From contig NZ_CP041253.1 of assembly GCF_006575665.1 (NCBI RefSeq), positions 4,005,001 through 4,069,000 on the forward strand: a stretch of DNA of 64,000 nt. The letters run 5' to 3'. The position numbers were made by a program, and so were the translations under genes. This document shows positions 52,820-62,297 of this stretch, piece by piece (within the stretch, counting starts at the first letter, position 1; every line of letters starts with the position of its first letter). The stretch comes from Echinicola soli (GTDB lineage Bacteria > Bacteroidota > Bacteroidia > Cytophagales > Cyclobacteriaceae). The notes under the pieces are model-generated. The model made no database searches. It worked only from the letters and a program-made list of their open reading frames with translations, and was not told the DNA's origin.

Positions 52820-55800
52820 TTAAAATTTAACATTGATACCACCCATAAATATTCTGGACATATAGGCTGATCCCCAGCTGTTACGTGCAGCATTTTCAGG
52901 ATCCCATCCTTCGTAATTGGTGAAGGTAAATGGATTCTGTGCAGTAAAATACAGCCTCATGCTCTGGATTTTAAGGGCATCCAGCACGTCTTGCTTAAAA
53001 TTATACCCCAAGGTGATGTAGCCCACTTTTACGAAAGACACGTCATGGTAAGTAAGTGGCTCCGCAAAAGGACCATTGTTACTCGGTTGATACCATTCAT
53101 TGGACGGATTGTCAGGAGTCCAGTAATTGGTCTGGAGGCTATTGAACCGTGCAGGTGTGCCGTCAAATCCACCAGAGTGGGAAATATGAAAATAACTGGC
53201 CGAAACCGCACCTTGATTGGTCCTTACAAAGAAGGTGAAGTCCCAGTTTTTATAATTAAAGGTATTGGCAATACCGCCAGTCCACTTTGGCATATTGGAT
53301 CCGATCACGGTGCGGTCATCTGCGTCAATAGCACCATCATCGTTAAGGTCTCTCACTTTTACCTGACCTGGCTGCTGGCCATACCCCTGGGCTTCGTCCA
53401 ATTCATCCATCTGCCATATCCCATCAAAAACATAAGAATAAATCGACCCAACAGGCTCTCCTACTTTATGCACATAGGAACCTGCCTGGACACCAAATAG
53501 GATTTTGTCTAAATCACCATATAGCTTGGTGATCTTATTATTGTTTTTGGCAAAATTCAAGGAAGTAGTCCATTTGAAATCACTAGTGTGAATGTTCACG
53601 GAGTTTAAGCCCAATTCAACTCCTTTGTTTTCCGCCTCTCCCACGTTTTCGAATACTCCAGAAAAGCCTGAAACGGTCGAAATTGGCCTGAAAAAGATAA
53701 TGCCAGTGTTCTTTCTATGGTAAATATCCAATGACCCGTACAGCCGGTTATTGAAGAAGCCAAAATCCAGACCAAAGTTAAACTCCTTGGTTTTCTCCCA
53801 GGTCAAGTCCTGATTGGCCAGGTTGGTCACATAAGCTGTCTGCGTAATTTGGTCGCCAATATTGGTAAAGTTATTACCAATCAATGAAAGTGATCCCAGC
53901 GGTGCCAAACCACCTCCCGCACCGTTGTTACCGGTTTCACCGTAGCTCAACCGCAATTTCAAATCAGCAATGAAGTTTTGGTCTTTCATAAATCCTTCAT
54001 CGATAATGCGCCAGGCAAAGGCAGCCGAAGGGAAAAATGCCCACTTGTTTTGCTCGGACAAGATGGATGATCCATCATAACGGCCTGTCAAGGTCAGCAA
54101 GTACTTGTCCTTAAAGGCATAATTTACCCTTGCTGTATAAGACTCCAATGTCTGCTTGGAAAAGCCTCCCTGGGCCGTTCGCAGGTCGGAGCCTGCATCG
54201 ATATTATAAAACAAGAACTCATCGGTGCTGTAATTACGACGTTGCATCAAGTAGTTCTCGTAGCGATCCATGAACAATGAATACACAAAGGTGGTATTCA
54301 GACGGTGATCACTTCCAAACTCAAGGTTATAATTGACGATATTATCCCAGGTATAAGAAATCCGGTTACTGTTATTGACTTCCGCACGCGTATTGCCTTG
54401 CTGTCCACTGGTAGATTTTGCAAACCTTCCCCGGTACTCACCATATCGGCTAAACTCGATGTTTGGCGAGAAATTAGAGCTGATCTTGAGGTTTTCTACT
54501 GGCGTAAATGCAAGTGACAGGTTGCTCAGGTAATTAAGGGTCCTTGTTTCCCTCGTAATATTATCCGGTTCGAATAATGGATTGGTGATGAAGGTCTCTC
54601 CTTGCAAGGGGAAAAACTGTGGATCTCCGTTTTCGTCGAAAGGTGTACCCGTAGGCCTCAAACGATAGGCACTGCGCAGCCCTTCACGGCTACCTTCATT
54701 CCTCAATGCAAAGGAGGCGTAGTTATTAAACGAAATCGAAAAAAGCTCCGAGAGCTTGCTGCTCAGGTTTCCGCGGATGGTATATCGTTCGTAATCTTCT
54801 CCTTCAAAAGTTCCTTCATCCTGGGTATAAGCTACGCCGATGCCATAGACCGTCTTATCATTTCCACCATTGAGGCTCAAGGTGTGGTTTTGCTGCATGC
54901 CATTGTGCTGGATCAGGTCAATCCAGTTTACATAATCCCCATTGGCTATATTCTCCAGTTCATTGGGTCGCATATAGTCGGCTAGATCGACATCACCAGC
55001 CGATACACCAAAATCTCCGGAAGAATAAAAATTACCCACCACGGCATCTCTGAAGTATTGTACAAATTCCTCACCTTGAAGCATATCGGGCAGGTTATAC
55101 GCCTCTTTTACTCCAATGTAATTATCGTATTGGACACTCACTTTTCCTTTACTGCCTTTTTTGGTTTCGATGATTACCACACCGTTACTTCCTCTCGAAC
55201 CATAAATGGCCGTAGCAGAAGCATCTTTCAGGACGTCCATCCGCTCGATATCCGCTGGGTTAAGAAACGAGATATCGTTTACAAATATTCCATCCACCAC
55301 AAACAGTGGATTCTGACCGGGATTAAATCCTCCCTGTTCCACGGTTTCATTGGCATTTATGGTGTTAGAGCCCCGGATCCGGACATTGAATCCGCCACCT
55401 GGCTTATTGTCGGCTGCCTGAATATTTACCCCAGCCACTTGACCTTGCAGCGCTTGGAAGGCATTGACCTTATTGGCCTCTTGGATATTTTTGGAATCCA
55501 TCGACACCACCGATCCGGTAAGGTCTTTCCGCTTGGTCTCACCATATCCTACCACGACTACTTCATCCAGCTGGGCCACATCAGGCTCGAGCTCGACATC
55601 AATAACCGTTTGGTTACTTACAGCGATCTCCTGGGTAATATACCCAACAAATGAAATGGACAAGACTGCCTCTGAAGGAGCAGCTACGTTAATTGAAAAT
55701 TTACCATCAAGGTCAGTTACTGTTCCCGTTCCGGAGCCTTTGAGCAGTACTGTGGCTCCTGGGATGGGCTGTTGGTCTTCTCCCGAAATGACCGTACCGG

Positions 55801-55966
55801 TAATTTCTGTGGATTGGGCCAAAACCAAATTAGAATAGACTAACATCAAGAGCAGCAATGCTGCCCTTGAATAACATTTTGAGCGAGGTACACAAATGTT
55901 GGTTTGAAATACATTCGAAACCGACACGATGATTCGCTTAAGGGTTTTTAGGGAAAGGTGCTTCAT
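52820..55966 (-). CDS. SusC/RagA-type TonB-dependent outer membrane transporter 1 (1048 aa)
   Basis: Imports glycan fragments with SusD. A long N-terminal signal region is followed by a carboxypeptidase-regulatory-like domain (ITGTVISGEDQQPIPGATVL, residues about 53-130), the SusC hallmark VVVGYGETKRKDLTGSVVSM, a plug (DVLKDASATAIYGSRGSNGV) and a 22-strand-type beta-barrel ending MSRIFMGGINVKF. A LacI-type palindrome lies 152 nt upstream of the start. The gene appears intact. Confidence 0.96.
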   Translation of the reverse strand: MKHLSLKTLKRIIVSVSNVFQTNICVPRSKCYSRAALLLLMLVYSNLVLAQSTEITGTVISGEDQQPIPGATVLLKGSGTGTVTDLDGKFSINVAAPSEAVLSISFVGYITQEIAVSNQTVIDVELEPDVAQLDEVVVVGYGETKRKDLTGSVVSMDSKNIQEANKVNAFQALQGQVAGVNIQAADNKPGGGFNVRIRGSNTINANETVEQGGFNPGQNPLFVVDGIFVNDISFLNPADIERMDVLKDASATAIYGSRGSNGVVIIETKKGSKGKVSVQYDNYIGVKEAYNLPDMLQGEEFVQYFRDAVVGNFYSSGDFGVSAGDVDLADYMRPNELENIANGDYVNWIDLIQHNGMQQNHTLSLNGGNDKTVYGIGVAYTQDEGTFEGEDYERYTIRGNLSSKLSELFSISFNNYASFALRNEGSREGLRSAYRLRPTGTPFDENGDPQFFPLQGETFITNPLFEPDNITRETRTLNYLSNLSLAFTPVENLKISSNFSPNIEFSRYGEYRGRFAKSTSGQQGNTRAEVNNSNRISYTWDNIVNYNLEFGSDHRLNTTFVYSLFMDRYENYLMQRRNYSTDEFLFYNIDAGSDLRTAQGGFSKQTLESYTARVNYAFKDKYLLTLTGRYDGSSILSEQNKWAFFPSAAFAWRIIDEGFMKDQNFIADLKLRLSYGETGNNGAGGGLAPLGSLSLIGNNFTNIGDQITQTAYVTNLANQDLTWEKTKEFNFGLDFGFFNNRLYGSLDIYHRKNTGIIFFRPISTVSGFSGVFENVGEAENKGVELGLNSVNIHTSDFKWTTSLNFAKNNNKITKLYGDLDKILFGVQAGSYVHKVGEPVGSIYSYVFDGIWQMDELDEAQGYGQQPGQVKVRDLNDDGAIDADDRTVIGSNMPKWTGGIANTFNYKNWDFTFFVRTNQGAVSASYFHISHSGGFDGTPARFNSLQTNYWTPDNPSNEWYQPSNNGPFAEPLTYHDVSFVKVGYITLGYNFKQDVLDALKIQSMRLYFTAQNPFTFTNYEGWDPENAARNSWGSAYMSRIFMGGINVKF

Positions 55967-56118
55967 AGATTCTCACTTTGGGTTATAGAAAACATAAGGT
56001 TTTAAGCATCGATATTGTATGTTATTTAGTTTGGTAAAAGGATATCTTTACAGTACTAAATTTCAAACATCGTACACTCCAAAGTAAAAGTGTTATGAGT
56101 ACACTTCCAAAACATAAT

Positions 56119-56134
56119 ATGCAAACGTTTGCAT
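56119..56134. promoter_or_regulatory. LacI-family operator-like palindrome upstream of susC
   Basis: ATGCAAACGTTTGCAT is a perfect 16-bp palindrome with the central CG that LacI/PurR-family proteins recognise. A nearly identical site lies at 58128-58143. It stands in the 431-nt gap between susC and the symporter gene. Confidence 0.7.
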
Positions 56135-56397
56135 CAGGTTACATGGAATTTTTTCAATTCAATCATTGATGAATCAATAATTAAAACCTGCTTTTAGTAC
56201 CAACTAATACATAGATATATAATACTGATTTACAGTAAATTATGAATAACAACAACAATTTAGCTTTATATAATTTATAAAGAGCAAGTCATACTGTACC
56301 TATGACTCGAAATATGCATTAGCCTACAGTATCGATATAAAACTGATTCAAGCCGGATCAAATACAGCCCCTACAATTTCTAATGCACAATAGAGGT

Positions 56398-57981
56398 TTA
56401 AATATTCCCAAGCAAAATGTAAATGGCCACGGTAATGATGACCAGAATAGCAGAAAGTAAACGTGCGTGTTTCCATCGCGTGGTGGGAATGATCGATTTC
56501 AAGGAAGGAACATCCGGCCTTACCCGCTTTGGTCCAAAATGAGACACCAAAAACATAATCAGGACATTCAGCAGAAATTCTATCCCCCAAATGTGGACAA
56601 AATGGATATCAATATCCAAAATAAAAGTGGTCAGGACATAAAAAGTCAGCCCCGTCACCAAGGCTACTTTAGCTGCCAACGGTGTGACCCACTTGGTGAA
56701 AAAACCTGCCAACATAATCGAGGCAATCGGGATAAAGAAAATACCATTCAGCTGCTGTAGCAGTTGGAACAGTCCTTCTGGAGCATTAGCTACCATGGGC
56801 GCAGCCATTATGGACGTGACAGCCAATACCGTAGCGGAAAGTTTACCGGCTTTTACCAATTGAATTGAACTCGCACCGGGCTTGATCAGCCGTTTATAAA
56901 TATCAATACTGAAAATAGTAGAGGCACTGTTCAGCACACTGTTAAAAGTACTGAGCACCGCTCCCATGATCACAGCAGCAAATACACCAGTCAACCCAAC
57001 GGGAAGTACTTTCTTTACCAGTTCGGGATAAACCATATCCTGCTGATCATACATGCTGTCGCCAAAATAGTAAAAACCGATCACCCCTGGCAAAACAATG
57101 ATAAAAGGTACCAAAAGCTTTAAAACTCCTGTATAGAGCAACCCTTTTTGGGCCTCCTTAAGGTTTTTGGCACCAAGTGCCCGCTGAACGATGGTCTGGT
57201 TCATGCACCAAAAATACAGCTGATTGATAATCAATCCCGTAAAGAGGGTGCTGAAGGGCAATACGGAATCCTTTTCGCCTACTACATTAAACTTTTCGGG
57301 ACTGTGTTCAAAGACCTTTTCCATACCTAGGATTGGATTGCCATCGCCAATCATAAAAAGGGCAATCAACGGTACCATCAGCCCCGCCAGGAGCAAACCA
57401 TAACCATTGATGGTATCGGATACGGCCACGGCTTTCAAGCCTCCAAAAATGGCATAAATGGAGCCAATTCCCCCTACAGCCAAGACAGTGTACCAAAGCC
57501 CTTGTTCCTGACTCACGTTCAACACTTCTGATACGTTAAAAAGGCTCTCTAGATTGATCGCTCCTGTGTAAAGCACGATGGGAAGTAAAGTTATGGCAAA
57601 AGACACCAACAGGAAAAAGGCCACCAAGGACCTTATGCCAGCATCAAAGCGGTTTTCTAAGTATTGGGGGATCGTCGTCAAGCCCATCTTAAGGTAACGG
57701 GGCACAAAATACAAAGCTGCCACAATCAGTGCTAGGGCTGAGGTAACTTCCCAAGCCACAATAACAAAACCATTTTTATAAGAAGAACCGTTCATGCCTA
57801 CCAAATGCTCGGTGGAAATATTGGTCATGATCATGGAGCCAGCAATGACGATCCCTGTAAGGCTCCTCCCTCCCAAAAAATAGCCATCTTCTGAATCGAG
57901 GTTTTCCTTTCGGGTTTTTAACCAAGCATAAATGGCCACAAAAAGGGTAAAACCAATAAATGATAAAACAGTTAAATCCAT
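56398..57981 (-). CDS. Sodium:solute symporter family transporter (527 aa)
   Basis: Inner-membrane SSS/SLC5-type transporter with about 13-14 hydrophobic segments. Features include TEHLVGMNGSSYKNGF, YLENRFDAGIRSL, IYAIFGGLKAVAVSDTINGY, the cation-site region WCMNQTIVQRALGAKNLKEA and SSTFNSVLNSAST-type helix (AVLSTFNSVLNSASTIFSID). It likely imports the sugar released by the secreted enzymes. A LacI-type site lies in its upstream region, shared with the divergent phosphoesterase gene. Confidence 0.9.
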   Translation of the reverse strand: MDLTVLSFIGFTLFVAIYAWLKTRKENLDSEDGYFLGGRSLTGIVIAGSMIMTNISTEHLVGMNGSSYKNGFVIVAWEVTSALALIVAALYFVPRYLKMGLTTIPQYLENRFDAGIRSLVAFFLLVSFAITLLPIVLYTGAINLESLFNVSEVLNVSQEQGLWYTVLAVGGIGSIYAIFGGLKAVAVSDTINGYGLLLAGLMVPLIALFMIGDGNPILGMEKVFEHSPEKFNVVGEKDSVLPFSTLFTGLIINQLYFWCMNQTIVQRALGAKNLKEAQKGLLYTGVLKLLVPFIIVLPGVIGFYYFGDSMYDQQDMVYPELVKKVLPVGLTGVFAAVIMGAVLSTFNSVLNSASTIFSIDIYKRLIKPGASSIQLVKAGKLSATVLAVTSIMAAPMVANAPEGLFQLLQQLNGIFFIPIASIMLAGFFTKWVTPLAAKVALVTGLTFYVLTTFILDIDIHFVHIWGIEFLLNVLIMFLVSHFGPKRVRPDVPSLKSIIPTTRWKHARLLSAILVIITVAIYILLGNI

Positions 57982-58127
57982 AGGTATTTTGGGTGTATGT
58001 TTTGGTTATTCAGTTACTTGTTGATTGGTTGTGACGGGGACTATGACCCGGTACAGCAGATCCCGATACACTTTTTCAATAATCCCATTATTTGCACTAT
58101 TTAAAAAACTTTCTCCACTATATCATT

Positions 58128-58143
58128 ATGCAAAGGTTTGCAT
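58128..58143. promoter_or_regulatory. LacI-family operator-like palindrome in the divergent region
   Basis: ATGCAAAGGTTTGCAT differs from the site at 56119-56134 by one central base. It lies 147 nt upstream of the symporter start and 122 nt upstream of the phosphoesterase start, so it could control both. Confidence 0.7.
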
Positions 58144-58264
58144 TGCCACAATTTAGTTTTTTGCAGCCCTTGGACATGCTATTCATCTAAATAATCATTA
58201 AATTTAAAACAGACTGTTTAAAGTTAATACTCGACTAATAAGAGAAATTAAATCATCAGTTATT

Positions 58265-60211
58265 TTGCCCCGCCAACTCAATAAGTTACGCACCATGCTT
58301 TCTTTAACAGCATATGAAAAAGCTGCTTTTCACTCCTTTATATTTTTTTCATACTCATTGATGCTCCTATTGGGGGCTAATCAAGCTTTCGGCCAGAAAA
58401 ACGATGATAAAAAAGTCGCTTTTCTGGCCGACGTGCATTTGCAGGATGTGTATGCCGATTTAGGTGAGGAGGAATTTAAGGGGATTTATAACCCGCAGAA
58501 TGGCAAGTATGCCACCATTAGGACGATGAAAGCCCAAATCTACTCTACCAGGCTTTTTAATGAGAACTATTTTGCGTTTCATGAAGCACTGAGGGAAGTG
58601 GTCTCACAAGGCATCAAAATAGTCGTGCTGCCGGGGGACTTCAGCGATGATGGCCAACCTATGAACCTTAGCGCACTAAACACCATTCTTTCCGAGTTCA
58701 GCGAAGCATATGGCCTACGTTTTTACCTTACCACAGGAAATCACGATCCCGTCACCGCAGCAGGAAGTCCTGGTGGAAAATTTGATTTTATGGGACCTGG
58801 TGGAAAACCACAAGCGTTGGTTAGTGATAGAAGTTTCTTAAGGGACAATCTTCCAACAGACTTGCCCGTGGCTTTTTCGGATCAAATTGCCTACGGTGGT
58901 TATGCAGACGTTTTGGAACAGCTGGGAGCTTTTGGCTTTTATCCTTCAGAGAAGGACCTTTATTGGACCCACCCTTTCGAAGTACTGGATTATGAAGGGT
59001 ATAACTTCCAGGAATCCAAAAAAAATGCTGCATTGGCCAATCGATATTTTGATGTCTCCCCTACCGATTCCCTTCCCGATCTCAGCTATCTGGTGGAACC
59101 AGTGGAAGGAATCTGGCTACTTGGAATAGATGCCAACGTTTATTTTCCTGTGGAAGGGACGGATGTTTACAAAGGTTCCAGTGTAGGCTTTAATCTGGCT
59201 AAAAGTCATAAAAGCCACCAGCTGAAGTGGATCAAAGAAATCGCAGTAGAGGCTAAAAAAAGAGGTAAAACACTGGTTTCATTCAGTCATTATCCTCTTG
59301 TGGAATTCAATGATGGCAGCGATGTCTTGTTAAAAAGGACTTTTGGCCCAAATAGATTCCAATTGGCACGGAGTCCGCTGCCCGCCATCTCCACCGCCTA
59401 TGCCGATGCCGGAATCAAAGTACACGTGGCCGGCCATATGCACATCAATGACACTGGGATCTTTACGTCTGAAATCGGTAACACCTTGGTCAATGTCCAA
59501 GTCCCGTCCTTAGCAGCCTATCCACCGGCTTTTAAGGTCTTGACTTTTGGTCAACCCAGTAAAATAAAAGTGGAAACGCACCGTCTCCAAGAAGTACGAG
59601 GAATGGACGAATTTTTCCCGCTGTATACAATGGAACACGATCACTTGAAGGAGCAAAAAGACACCAGCATCTGGAAAAAGGACATCCTTAGTGCTCATAC
59701 TTATTTGTCCTACACCAGCCATCATTTAAAGGAATTGGTAAGGCTCCGGTTCATTCCCAGCGACTGGCCAGAGGGTCATGCCGGACAATTATTATCACTC
59801 AATGGATTGGAATTGGCATATTGGGCCTTGCTACAAAACCATGATGATCGAAATGAATTTTTGACCAATAGATCACTCGGTAGCAAGTCTCTTAAGCAGC
59901 TCACAAAAACCCTTAGAAAACAAGGGGTAGAAAGGTCATCGTTGGCCAATATGAGCGGACTGGAGCTCATTACTGCTTTTTATTTTATCAAAAATGGAGA
60001 CCAATTGGCAAAGAAAGACATGGATGGCTCTAACTGGGCCACTGCTGTACATTTAATGCAAACAATAGCAAGGTTGACCCCGGGTCAAAACGAGGCATTT
60101 GCGCATTTTATGGTGAATTTTGCCCAGATCTTTACTGCCATGGCAGAGGATACACCATCAGACCATTTTCTAATTGATTTGCAGGAAGGGGTAGTTGAAG
60201 ATCTTTATTGA
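58265..60211 (+). CDS. Secreted calcineurin-like metallophosphoesterase (648 aa)
   Basis: An N-terminal hydrophobic segment (SFIFFSYSLMLLLGANQAFG) suggests export. The metal-binding motifs of the fold are all present: FLADVHL (D-x-H), VVLPGDFSDDG, LTTGNHDP, a serine/histidine block FSHYPLVEF and HVAGHMHINDTG near residue 390. The C-terminal third (about 470-648) is helical and unassigned. The start could be the later ATG at 58295. It is the only plus-strand gene in the carbohydrate region and is likely co-regulated with the symporter. The substrate, phosphomonoester, diester or nucleotide, is not evident. Confidence 0.85.
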   Translation: MPRQLNKLRTMLSLTAYEKAAFHSFIFFSYSLMLLLGANQAFGQKNDDKKVAFLADVHLQDVYADLGEEEFKGIYNPQNGKYATIRTMKAQIYSTRLFNENYFAFHEALREVVSQGIKIVVLPGDFSDDGQPMNLSALNTILSEFSEAYGLRFYLTTGNHDPVTAAGSPGGKFDFMGPGGKPQALVSDRSFLRDNLPTDLPVAFSDQIAYGGYADVLEQLGAFGFYPSEKDLYWTHPFEVLDYEGYNFQESKKNAALANRYFDVSPTDSLPDLSYLVEPVEGIWLLGIDANVYFPVEGTDVYKGSSVGFNLAKSHKSHQLKWIKEIAVEAKKRGKTLVSFSHYPLVEFNDGSDVLLKRTFGPNRFQLARSPLPAISTAYADAGIKVHVAGHMHINDTGIFTSEIGNTLVNVQVPSLAAYPPAFKVLTFGQPSKIKVETHRLQEVRGMDEFFPLYTMEHDHLKEQKDTSIWKKDILSAHTYLSYTSHHLKELVRLRFIPSDWPEGHAGQLLSLNGLELAYWALLQNHDDRNEFLTNRSLGSKSLKQLTKTLRKQGVERSSLANMSGLELITAFYFIKNGDQLAKKDMDGSNWATAVHLMQTIARLTPGQNEAFAHFMVNFAQIFTAMAEDTPSDHFLIDLQEGVVEDLY

Positions 60212-60269
60212 ATTGTTATCTCCAATAGGCAAGCTTGTACTTTTATCAACAATCGTATTTTTCAAGATT

Positions 60270-60393
60270 TAGAGGCTGTCTCATAATTCAATAATTTCCG
60301 ATCATAGAATCAGCGCTATAGATTTTGTTTCCTTTAGAATCGATTTCCATTCATCAGGATGACATTAAGTGCTTACTTATGAGACAGCCTCTA
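60270..60393. repeat. MITE with 17-bp terminal inverted repeats (124 bp)
   Basis: TAGAGGCTGTCTCATAA and its reverse complement TTATGAGACAGCCTCTA form perfect ends around about 90 bp without coding capacity. The GAGGCTGTCTCA end resembles termini of IS1182/IS5-type elements, so a full IS elsewhere in the genome may mobilise it. Confidence 0.75.
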
Positions 60394-60482
60394 TCTTATT
60401 CCCATTTATGTTCTACTTTTTTAGTTTTTGGTTGTTATCCTCTTCATTACAGTAATCCACTTGATCCTTCAACCCGGGTTCA

Positions 60483-60574
60483 ATGCCGTTTAGTCAACGT
60501 ATGTCCCTGACAGATCGGGAAAGGATCTTTTCAATTATTAGCTTTGTCACTGTCTGCTCTTATCTAAACGGCAT
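60483..60574. repeat. MITE-like element, copy 2 (92 bp, inverted relative to copy 1)
   Basis: Same 11-bp ends (ATGCCGTTTAG / CTAAACGGCAT) as 47333-47449, with shared interior CAACGTATGTCCC-, GACAGATCGG- and CTTTGTCACTGTCTG-type blocks. It ends 18 nt before the susD stop at 60592. Confidence 0.7.
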
Positions 60575-60591
60575 TGATTTTGGGTTCAAAA

Positions 60592-62292
60592 TCAATAACC
60601 TGGATTCTGCTCCAAGTATCCGGGAATGCTTGATGCTCCATCCAAGGCTGTTTGGGGTATAGGGAAAACCCTTTTATGCGGATCATTATCGGTCTTTTCG
60701 GTCCATACGCCTTCATATTTTCCAAATCGTACCATGTCAGTTCTTCGCTGCATTTCCCAGTAAAATTCGAACCCCCTTTCTCTAAAGAGAAGATCAAGAT
60801 TAATTTCTTGCAAAGGAGGAGCTGTAAACCGTGCTGTTCTGGCTGCTCTTACCATGTTTACATCCGCAAGTGCCGCTGCCAAATCTCCCCCACTTCTTAA
60901 CTTTGCCTCTGCTCTCATTAGATAAATATCAGCCAACCTGATCAGAACAATATCTGCCTCGCCGAAATTTCTACCGCTTGAAGATTTTTTGCTAAATTCA
61001 TATTTTTCCACACGATATCCCGCACTGTACTGGCTTCCTGGGGTGGTGTAATCAATTTGTCTGGTAAAATTAACGGCAAGATCAGGCCGGTTTCTACTCC
61101 TGCTGTATAACTTTCCGATGCGGTATCCTCCACCCTCACATCTTTCGAAACCATTTTCATTCCTGATAAGTCCATATTGTTGGCCCCTAAGGATACCGCG
61201 GTTGATCTCAAATTCATCCGCACTCATACAAGAATCTGAAGGAATGATCAGGTTTTCTCTATGAAAGCGAGGATCAGTCACGGCAGGATCCATAGGTGCA
61301 TAGGCTTCTTCCCAAGTGTCATAAAAGTCAGAAGTGATACCAGGTCCATCAGTACCGTTTGCGTTAGGAAATTCAGGCAGTGGATACATATCCCCAGAAA
61401 GGGAAAAATAGGCCATCCTGTTATGACCATTTAGCTCAGCCCTTTGGTCGTACACAAAAATCAGTTCTGGATTCGTATGGTTTTCATCATCAAACATCGC
61501 AAAATAGTCGGTAGAAAGCTCATACATACCGGAATTGATTACATCATCACAGTATTCGATCACCTTGGCCATATCTGACTGGTCAAAGGTGAAATTTTCT
61601 GCATACCGATCTTTGTAAACCGCTGCATTCAGGTAGAGCCTGGCCAATAACCCTTGCACGGCTCCTTTGGACATCCTTCCGGGCCCAATATTACCTGGTA
61701 CAATTGGCAAGGCATATTCAAGTTCAGAAGCTATATAGTTAAAAGCTTCCTCTCCCCTAAGAATTTCTGAAGTCTCATTTACATCTTCTTTTACAAAAAC
61801 CAGCCCATAAAGATCAAGGCTAAGCATTGAATAAAATGCTCTCAAAGCCCGCATTTCCGCTACATAAATTGTAGCGTCTCCTTCTGAGGTTTCCGGAATG
61901 ACATTGATCGCTGTCACACAGCGGGAGATCCCTTGCATAATCAAGTTCCAACTGTCACGGATCCTTGGGTCTGTAGTAATGAAGTTATGTGTATGCATGC
62001 CAATAAAAATCCCATTATCTCCCCAGTCTGTCCCGCCCCTAAAAGGCAAAATCGCCTCATCTGTAGATATTTCTTGAAGGTTAAAGTAATTTACATGATT
62101 AAATAAATTGCTAAACACGGCATAGGCAGCGGCCACATTCCCTTCGACGATCTCATTTTGAGACAGTCCGGAAGCAGATGTTTCATCCAAAATTTGTTCG
62201 TCCAAATCTGTGCATCCTGCTGTAATAAGCAACACCACAGCTAAGGCTGATATGATCATTTTTTTCATAGTTGAAATCATTTTCATGTTCAA
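60592..62292 (-). CDS. SusD/RagB-type glycan-binding lipoprotein 2 (566 aa)
   Basis: Lipobox VVLLITAGCTDLDEQ, then SusD family segments (VAEMRALRAFYSMLSLDLYG, SKGAVQGLLARLYLNAAVY) and the C-terminal RLADIYLMRAEAKLRSGGDL, LLFRERGFEFYWEMQRRTDM and VFPIPQTALDG. The true start may be MKKMIIS a few residues later. It follows its susC partner by 5 nt. Less similar to SusD 1, suggesting a different glycan. Confidence 0.93.
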   Translation of the reverse strand: MNMKMISTMKKMIISALAVVLLITAGCTDLDEQILDETSASGLSQNEIVEGNVAAAYAVFSNLFNHVNYFNLQEISTDEAILPFRGGTDWGDNGIFIGMHTHNFITTDPRIRDSWNLIMQGISRCVTAINVIPETSEGDATIYVAEMRALRAFYSMLSLDLYGLVFVKEDVNETSEILRGEEAFNYIASELEYALPIVPGNIGPGRMSKGAVQGLLARLYLNAAVYKDRYAENFTFDQSDMAKVIEYCDDVINSGMYELSTDYFAMFDDENHTNPELIFVYDQRAELNGHNRMAYFSLSGDMYPLPEFPNANGTDGPGITSDFYDTWEEAYAPMDPAVTDPRFHRENLIIPSDSCMSADEFEINRGILRGQQYGLIRNENGFERCEGGGYRIGKLYSRSRNRPDLAVNFTRQIDYTTPGSQYSAGYRVEKYEFSKKSSSGRNFGEADIVLIRLADIYLMRAEAKLRSGGDLAAALADVNMVRAARTARFTAPPLQEINLDLLFRERGFEFYWEMQRRTDMVRFGKYEGVWTEKTDNDPHKRVFPIPQTALDGASSIPGYLEQNPGY

Positions 62293-62297
62293 GTTTC

